Source of the DNA: Fusarium oxysporum f. sp. lycopersici 4287
Lineage: Eukaryota; Ascomycota; Sordariomycetes; Hypocreales; Nectriaceae
DNA: 64,000 nucleotides
Direction: 5' to 3'
NCBI RefSeq assembly: GCF_000149955.1
Contig: NW_017264851.1
Location: forward strand, 1-64,000
The translations under genes were made by a program, and so were the position numbers. Below the pieces are notes generated by a model. That model saw only the letters and a list, made by a program, of their open reading frames with translations, had not been told where the DNA came from and did not search any database. This document shows positions 58,901 to 64,000 of the stretch, piece by piece (positions within the stretch are counted from its first letter, which is position 1; each line of letters begins with the position of its first letter).

Positions 58901-61900
58901 CTATCAGTGGCCAGAGATGCACTGAGCATGCCTTCTTGGAGCGGCGTTGCAATGAACATGAGACTCTTGGCTAGACGCTCAAGATTCCTGTCATAGAGCT
59001 CAGTCTCACTCAACTTGCTACTGAGATGGTCACTGCTAGAATGAGACTTAGCACTGTCAACGGAAGGAGACTTGGCCTTTGCATCCTGCAAAAGCTGTGC
59101 GACGCCTTTGATGGTTCGTGCCTTGATCACGGCGTGCGAAGACAACTTGGTCTTGTGCGACTTGTTGATCGACTTGATAAATGGGAGAACCGTGATGGAG
59201 TCAAGACCAAGCTGGTACAACGACGTCGAGTCGGGCTTGGATGACAGCTCAGATGGATTGAGATGGACGAAGCGACTCAGGATAGTTTGGGTGTCAGCGA
59301 GTGCCTTGTTGTAACTTGGTGCATCTCTCGAGATGCTATCACTTCGAGGGCCGTTGGAGACTTGGACTGGTACAACCTTTGAAGTGAGAGGTGAAGTAAC
59401 AACATCCGACACTCTGACGGTCTTGTCAGCGCAGCTGTACACAACCTTCTCAAACAGTTGGCCGATATCATGAAGCTGCTCCACATTCAATGCTCCAGCA
59501 GAAGAAAGCGTCAACATGATTTTTCCATCAGCGTGAAGATCCACATCAAACGCCAAAGCCATGTCGCTACTGCTACGAGTAGGTAAAGCGGTCATTTGTC
59601 CTGGTTTGGCGTCACTGAGTTCGTCGGCAGACACGATGTTGATACTCAAGAGACTGTCGAAAAGCTTGTCCTCCGATCCAGACCAGCGCTGTACTTTATC
59701 GACGCTGACGAGTGGCATAGCACCTTGGCAGACATCAAGGTGAGACTTGTGAACACGTTGAGCCAGCTGGGGCAGAGTCTCATCGAGACTGTTGATGGCG
59801 GCGGCTCGAATGAGAGTATTGAGACATGGGCCGATGAAGCTGTCAACATCGTTGGCAACGCCATCTAATAATGGCCGGAGTGACATGATGAATCCATAGA
59901 CAACAGATGGCTGCTTGGTGAGTTGGGCGAGGCATATAGCGACAGCCAACTGGAATGCAGATGATGCCGATACTGTTTCTCCAGATCCTGGGGAGTGAGC
60001 TTTGAGTCTGGCGTTGAGCTCAGAAGTCGTGTACCCAAGACAAAGAGTCTGACGAGCCATGGTACCGCTCGTGTTGTTGTCGTCAATGGCTCCAACGCGA
60101 CATGGTTGAACTCCCTGTAATCGTTGTTGCCACGACCGTCTTGTAGCGTCGAGTTGCTCATTCGATAGGTTGCAGTGATTCGAAATGGTGGACAAGGTTG
60201 CTAAGCTGTTGGATGCAGTAATTGCCGACGTCTGGCTGTTGTAGGCTACTTCAAGCTTGTTCTTGAGCGCGTCGATAGCAACACCGTCGAATAATGCATG
60301 GTGGATTTTGAGCGACACGGTGGTTTCGTCTCCTTCGATCTCGGAAACTTGTAGTCGGATAGGAGGTCGTGCATTCATCTGAGACACGATATCGGCTGGA
60401 TGCCCATGATCACCAAGAGGAGAAGATGGCAACGATCGAAGAACGACCTGGAAGATCTGGCCATCGTCTTCATGTTGAAGGAAGCAGGTTCGGAGCATTG
60501 CTTCCGAGGCAATGACCTCTTCAGCTGTTTTCTTCCATCTGTTGATGTCTGTGCCGCGACTGAGACGGTAGCTGAACTGTGCTACGTATGGAACGTCATG
60601 TCCCTCGGCGTTCTCTCTTTCGCTGAAGGCACTGAGCCAAACGAGAGCGCGCGCGATGAGAGCAGACTGGAGAGGGAGACAAGGAAGGACAGCTTCGATG
60701 TTGGATGCATCAAGACCTTCTGGAAGGGGGCCGAGGTCTGACACGCTCAGAGTCGGGGTCTGTCGATCGTCCGTCGATGGGGGCGTCGACAAAGGCGTGC
60801 TGTTAGTTGGACTACCGCTGTCGGGGCCATCAGCAAGTCTTGCAATATCTGCAACTGTGCACGATGAAGAGAGGAGATGAGTCATCTTCAACTGAGAAAA
60901 GCCACGTTTTCTTAGAAGAGAGACCAAGGTCACTGCCGAAAGACTGTCGATACCAAGACGTTGGATGCTGCTGGTGCTCGATGCCTTGACGCTGCCACCG
61001 ACGGCCTCTTCTATAGCCGCAACCACACCCAACTCCTTTGCACTCAAGCTGGTATTTGATCCAAGCACGCCTCCCGAGTTGGTGTCATCTCCATCGTGAT
61101 CTAGCTGAGTGGCTAGGAAGTCCTTTGCCAAACGCGCCAAGATCTTGGTGTCAACTTTGCCAGAAGCGGCGAGGTATGGGATCTTGGAAACCCAAACCAG
61201 TGTCGGTACCATGAAAGCAGGGAGTTTGTCTTGACACTCGTGTTCAATCATCTCGAGTAGTGAAGTTGACTCCTCGTCTTGGACCTCAAGTAGCTCAACC
61301 TCCTGTTCAGCCTGACCCTTGGGACTACCGGTCTTCCTAGCGATGAAGCCCAGCAGCTGTTGTTGCTGGTTTGAGCTATCATCTCCCGTGGAAGCAACCG
61401 TCGCTGCAAAGTCAAAGTCACCCTTGTCACCTGCAACTTGCTTCAGGAAGCCAACGACCTCATCCAGCTCAAGTCGCTGTCCGCGAATCTTGGTTTGCTG
61501 ATCAGCTCTGCCAAGGAACTCGAGTGAGCCGTCGTTCATCATCCTCATCATATCACCTGTTCGATAGACTCTCTTGTTGCTGCCATCGGGGAGAGAAATG
61601 GTCTGAAAGCTCTTGGCTTGTTCAAGGGGACGGTTCAGATAGCCCATTGCTACCTGCGGACCAGCGATGCAGAGTTCACCTGGTTGGCCTCTTCTAGCAA
61701 TGATAAGACTGTCACCCTCGCTGTTGGGACATAGAAGCATAGCTTCAAGACCTTGTAATGGAAGTCCAAGGTTGCGAGCGTTGGAGTCTTGGTGCACAGC
61801 ATGGCCCAAACATCCAATGGTGACTTCTGTAGGGCCGTAGAAGTTGAAGAGAACAGCTTGGTCATCAGCCGATTGTGGCCCTTGGGCCTGAGCCCACGTG

Positions 61901-64000
61901 TTCAAGAGCTCATTCGAGGCCTTCTCTCCACCAGTAGTGACTACTCTCACAGACGGAACATCTTCAGGTCGAAGCCTCAATTGGCTCAACACCGAGGGAA
62001 CAGATCCGAAGTGTGTGACATTCAACTCGTTGATCAGCTCCTTCAGATTCGCCATCATAGCCGTGCGGTCCTTTCCGATGACGACCCGATGACCAAGATG
62101 CCAGGGCACGAAAAGCTGTGTCAGATGAGGATCGAAGGCGCGGGAAGTCAGGTTGAGGTACTTCCCAACACCGCCGAGTCTTGCGGTAGCGGGCGAGTGT
62201 TCAATCAATCGGGTGCTGAATGCAGAGATGAAGTGGCAGAGATTGCTGTTGGAAACTCGGACACCCTTGGGACGGCCAGTAGAGCCAGAAGTGTAGAGGA
62301 GATAACCGCCAATGCCGGTCGATGGTGGGATCTCAGATACAGGCCACGAAAGTATGGCATCAACGTCATCATTCGTGTCAGGAAGAACAAGTAGAGGAGG
62401 GTCATTGGCATCGTCTAGTCCCAAGTCACCGACAAGTTCTTCGGTTGTGATCACCAGCTTAGCACCCGCATCTCGAATAAGGAGCTGTTTGCGAGCTGGT
62501 GGAAGATCCTCATCTACAGGAAGATACACGAATCCAGCACGGAAAATGGCCAGGGTGACTGCCAATGACTTGATATCTCTACCAAGGCACATAGCTACAG
62601 GATCATCAGGCTGTAGGCGAGCCTCATGCTGGATTATTCTCGTAGCGATGGCATTGGTGAGCTTCTCGAGCTGGGCATAGGTAATGGCCTTGGAAGTAAT
62701 CTCCTCGTCATCATCCGAATGTTGAAACACGACTTCCTCAACGGCGATCCAATCTGGACGCCCCGATGCGTGAGAGGAAACGTCTCGAGTCGGATTGACA
62801 GCTTCGGTCTCTTGGCTGGTAATTTCACCACTGATGGACAGAAGACTCTTACTCATTCTGTTCTGGAGCTGAGTCAAAGGAGCCTTGGGGGCCCCGGTCA
62901 TGACTTGCGCTTGCGCAAGGATCTGGTTAAGCAAAAGGTCCAACTGTGCCTGAGAAATACGACGTCCATCTCCAGTGAGTTCGATAGTTCCATTGGCCTC
63001 AAAGATGTTCAGAGCAAGTGGATGCTCAACGTTGAGCGACAATGCCTGTCCAATCTCCTTGAACATGGACTGACTGGCTTCAGCTTGGTTTTCATCTGAT
63101 GCGGGATGATAGACAAAAAGACCCGGGAATGGGGCATTACTGCTCCCGCTTCCTCGATTGAGCATCTTCTTGACATCCACGGGATGAAGGTTGTGTGTGC
63201 TCTGAAACATCTGTGCTGACTCGGTAGCCATCTCCTTCCAGAGTTCCTCGGATGAAGCAGCATTGGAGCGAACAATGAGAGGCAGCGTGGCTATTGCGGG
63301 ACCAACAACTCGTGCGAGATCTGGGTGAATGACTCTCTGCGAGATAGTGTGACCGAGTACGACGGCATCGAGTTCGAGGTATGAGGCGAGAACGCAACCA
63401 AAGGCGGATTGAAGTAGTGTTGGAAGTGCAACTGCCGAAGTAGATTGGAGGAATGGAGCAGGAATGTCTTTCCTCGACATCAGAATCTTCTGAACCTGTT
63501 TTTGTCGAGATTGAGTGAGGTCAGGGAAAGGCGCATTCAGCGTGTCTCCAGAGGCTGTCCTGCTGATCTCATCCAGTCGACGACTCCATAGCGCAGCTGC
63601 TTCATCTCTCTTGGATGGAGTCGGCAACAGCCCTAGGCCGAGACCAGTCTCAAACTGCACAACTCCGCCTACATCTCCGACAGACTCCATGTGATACAAG
63701 CTCGTGACAGTCTCCAGGAAGACATCAGATGCCACTGCATCGTAGAGGGCGTGGTGCATACTGAGCATCATCGTCTTGGTGTTTTCGACAAAAGTGACAG
63801 CCCACGGTGCCTCAATGATGGTTGTTGGAGACAACTCAAGCTGCAACTCCTTAGCCAGTTCACTGAGGCTTTGATCTTCCTCAGATCGAATCTGGGACCA
63901 GTGCAAACTTGGCGTTTCTCGAATCAACTGGAGAATCGTAGAGTGAACACCCTTCTCACGAGCCCAAGACACTGTGTTGTCGGTGCCATCTACGTCGAGT
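55990..64000 (-). CDS. Large NRPS, C-terminal part (C-A-T-C-T-C-T-C), ferrichrome-type siderophore synthetase
   Basis: The frame is open for 2,670 codons from the right edge to the stop at 55990, so the start lies outside the window. Counted from the edge, the domains are: condensation (HHALYDA near 63755), adenylation (YLLYTSGSTGRPKG near 62310, FNFYGPTEVT, YRTGD), carrier (LGIDSLSAV near 60940), condensation (HHALFDG near 60305), carrier (LGLDSITVL near 59210), condensation (HHALYDA near 58650), carrier (VGMDSILAI near 57560), and condensation (HHALYDAW near 56930). No thioesterase or reductase follows. A last A-T-C module trailed by two T-C pairs is the signature of fungal iterative hydroxamate siderophore synthetases (SidC/NPS2 for ferricrocin, NPS1 for malonichrome). 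Which of these it is cannot be decided from the tail. Confidence 0.9.
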   Translation of the reverse strand, partial: LDVDGTDNTVSWAREKGVHSTILQLIRETPSLHWSQIRSEEDQSLSELAKELQLELSPTTIIEAPWAVTFVENTKTMMLSMHHALYDAVASDVFLETVTSLYHMESVGDVGGVVQFETGLGLGLLPTPSKRDEAAALWSRRLDEISRTASGDTLNAPFPDLTQSRQKQVQKILMSRKDIPAPFLQSTSAVALPTLLQSAFGCVLASYLELDAVVLGHTISQRVIHPDLARVVGPAIATLPLIVRSNAASSEELWKEMATESAQMFQSTHNLHPVDVKKMLNRGSGSSNAPFPGLFVYHPASDENQAEASQSMFKEIGQALSLNVEHPLALNIFEANGTIELTGDGRRISQAQLDLLLNQILAQAQVMTGAPKAPLTQLQNRMSKSLLSISGEITSQETEAVNPTRDVSSHASGRPDWIAVEEVVFQHSDDDEEITSKAITYAQLEKLTNAIATRIIQHEARLQPDDPVAMCLGRDIKSLAVTLAIFRAGFVYLPVDEDLPPARKQLLIRDAGAKLVITTEELVGDLGLDDANDPPLLVLPDTNDDVDAILSWPVSEIPPSTGIGGYLLYTSGSTGRPKGVRVSNSNLCHFISAFSTRLIEHSPATARLGGVGKYLNLTSRAFDPHLTQLFVPWHLGHRVVIGKDRTAMMANLKELINELNVTHFGSVPSVLSQLRLRPEDVPSVRVVTTGGEKASNELLNTWAQAQGPQSADDQAVLFNFYGPTEVTIGCLGHAVHQDSNARNLGLPLQGLEAMLLCPNSEGDSLIIARRGQPGELCIAGPQVAMGYLNRPLEQAKSFQTISLPDGSNKRVYRTGDMMRMMNDGSLEFLGRADQQTKIRGQRLELDEVVGFLKQVAGDKGDFDFAATVASTGDDSSNQQQQLLGFIARKTGSPKGQAEQEVELLEVQDEESTSLLEMIEHECQDKLPAFMVPTLVWVSKIPYLAASGKVDTKILARLAKDFLATQLDHDGDDTNSGGVLGSNTSLSAKELGVVAAIEEAVGGSVKASSTSSIQRLGIDSLSAVTLVSLLRKRGFSQLKMTHLLSSSCTVADIARLADGPDSGSPTNSTPLSTPPSTDDRQTPTLSVSDLGPLPEGLDASNIEAVLPCLPLQSALIARALVWLSAFSERENAEGHDVPYVAQFSYRLSRGTDINRWKKTAEEVIASEAMLRTCFLQHEDDGQIFQVVLRSLPSSPLGDHGHPADIVSQMNARPPIRLQVSEIEGDETTVSLKIHHALFDGVAIDALKNKLEVAYNSQTSAITASNSLATLSTISNHCNLSNEQLDATRRSWQQRLQGVQPCRVGAIDDNNTSGTMARQTLCLGYTTSELNARLKAHSPGSGETVSASSAFQLAVAICLAQLTKQPSVVYGFIMSLRPLLDGVANDVDSFIGPCLNTLIRAAAINSLDETLPQLAQRVHKSHLDVCQGAMPLVSVDKVQRWSGSEDKLFDSLLSINIVSADELSDAKPGQMTALPTRSSSDMALAFDVDLHADGKIMLTLSSAGALNVEQLHDIGQLFEKVVYSCADKTVRVSDVVTSPLTSKVVPVQVSNGPRSDSISRDAPSYNKALADTQTILSRFVHLNPSELSSKPDSTSLYQLGLDSITVLPFIKSINKSHKTKLSSHAVIKARTIKGVAQLLQDAKAKSPSVDSAKSHSSSDHLSSKLSETELYDRNLERLAKSLMFIATPLQEGMLSASLATDSDAYTYVHAIQLSDYALAHDTPSLDKFFAAVKDTVQACEILRTRFIFTDDDESPWVGIVSPTEQSDRVSWEVQPTVPGRLYLRIHHALYDATSIKSVWSILQEYYRRRLNNDLSNGVDEPKHLYRPFARTVACSQRASIGYWTDSVRDYTYTPLDFPGDDLKASSTVHFGLDTSELSLLQSKCRDLGVTIKAALQLSWIKVLCESLYRQADVVYGEVVSTDADDDIAIVGPAINTLPLRVKLGHPDRCINVSQALALVQKQIDGARGTNSMASLRKIQTLWRSGHERADAPAALFQSLFVFDGVLGSSNTSDDSEKLFRSVQAEAADATGPAYDDYPLIVSFHIRNNILNGKLRAKLPQEQVDSLGQSLNAALDHILHGLDVPVVDTKYLNPVSNTPPPETKSDPTEPDMNGLTPTADAALKLVDTVLGTRRGGKKIGYSTRLISVGMDSILAIRLSKLLKQQLRLSVSVFEIMKGASVRDIFTRPASSRKPTRNGTQHQPEPLREGLKSTISKTLRQPEHLIKSIIPALPGQRSHLELWLHNGKRFFEAPWAYRLPDTFDQEQLAACWSELVKAHDVLRTTFATGTTSMELYQVTLSEDWSARSRFIALEDASKTVEELIAEHVSQENSKASDLKEPPVRLSFLEAADGKAVVLRLHHALYDAWTIKMFEQDLDDLLNGGKIQEARQSLEQVVQSIREIRQPDAEEAYWRRHLSGAQETVLGHNAEHTVLSAHGPQFKTSSNIAPQNSTKSLLQKSSSEVSAALILSYARTLRHFTQQTRPTFGLNHASRSLSSPDGMQTLDLTAASIPTLSVTPFTIDLASSAEDLLGFIQDHLAQLNCFSQADGVRKLGPKFNSHLNIIHRRDHAASQNGSSTDRPKALERYRLPETLASEYFTATKPSSTVSTIDALDTAYLSNHHFFFNVIMGENDNLTVSASGDESLFDGDCAKVAHLVDYFLAELSKVSAREG

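Noticed and set aside
1..64000. tRNA or rRNA genes, CRISPR arrays, telomere repeats, mimp terminal repeats
   Set aside because: I looked for these and saw none that I could support.

Overview
The window looks like a chromosome arm of a filamentous ascomycete, most likely a Fusarium-like member of the Hypocreales. Genes carry short introns (about 45-85 nt) with GTRNGT donors and CTAAC/CTGAC branch sites. Secreted plant cell wall hydrolases are abundant, there is a HET-domain gene and a siderophore-type NRPS, and TA-rich islands look like old repeats mutated by RIP. There are two assembly gaps (8186-8556 and 54669-55127).

Left part (1-12 kb): repeat-rich and decayed. RIP-like islands surround a GH42-type/DUF5597 glycosidase gene broken by one stop codon, a worn aldo-keto reductase relic, and a broken gene for a lysine-rich PAN-domain protein that is split by a 585-bp insertion flanked by 14-bp direct repeats. 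From 12 to 18.6 kb lie three secreted hydrolases (feruloyl esterase, GH12 glucanase, M35 deuterolysin) and a relic of a small secreted protein.

Centre (18.9-34.4 kb): the most interesting region. Seven adjacent genes form a candidate galactan and galactose catabolic cluster: a DHDPS-family keto-deoxy-sugar-acid aldolase (frameshifted here), a sugar transporter, a Zn2Cys6 regulator, a short-chain dehydrogenase, a D-galactonate dehydratase (DgoD type), a GH35 beta-galactosidase and a GH53 endo-galactanase. Each gene has its own or a shared upstream copy of TCCGWCGGA (CCG-N-CGG), a plausible site for the cluster's own regulator. Together the enzymes could cut beta-1,4-galactan to galactose, take it up, oxidise it to galactonate, dehydrate it and split it to pyruvate and glyceraldehyde without phosphorylation.

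Right part (35-64 kb): an APC amino-acid permease, a secreted conserved unknown protein, a HET protein, an (alpha/alpha)6 glycosidase with a discoidin-like tail, and a TmpA-like membrane flavoprotein. These are followed by a small putative terpenoid cluster (LaeA-like methyltransferase, membrane-anchored terpene-synthase-like protein, P450), a GH10 xylanase cut by the second gap, and the 3' 8 kb of a large C-A-T-C-T-C-T-C NRPS of the intracellular siderophore (ferrichrome family) type, which runs off the right edge. Exon coordinates were derived by hand from splice signals and frame continuity.
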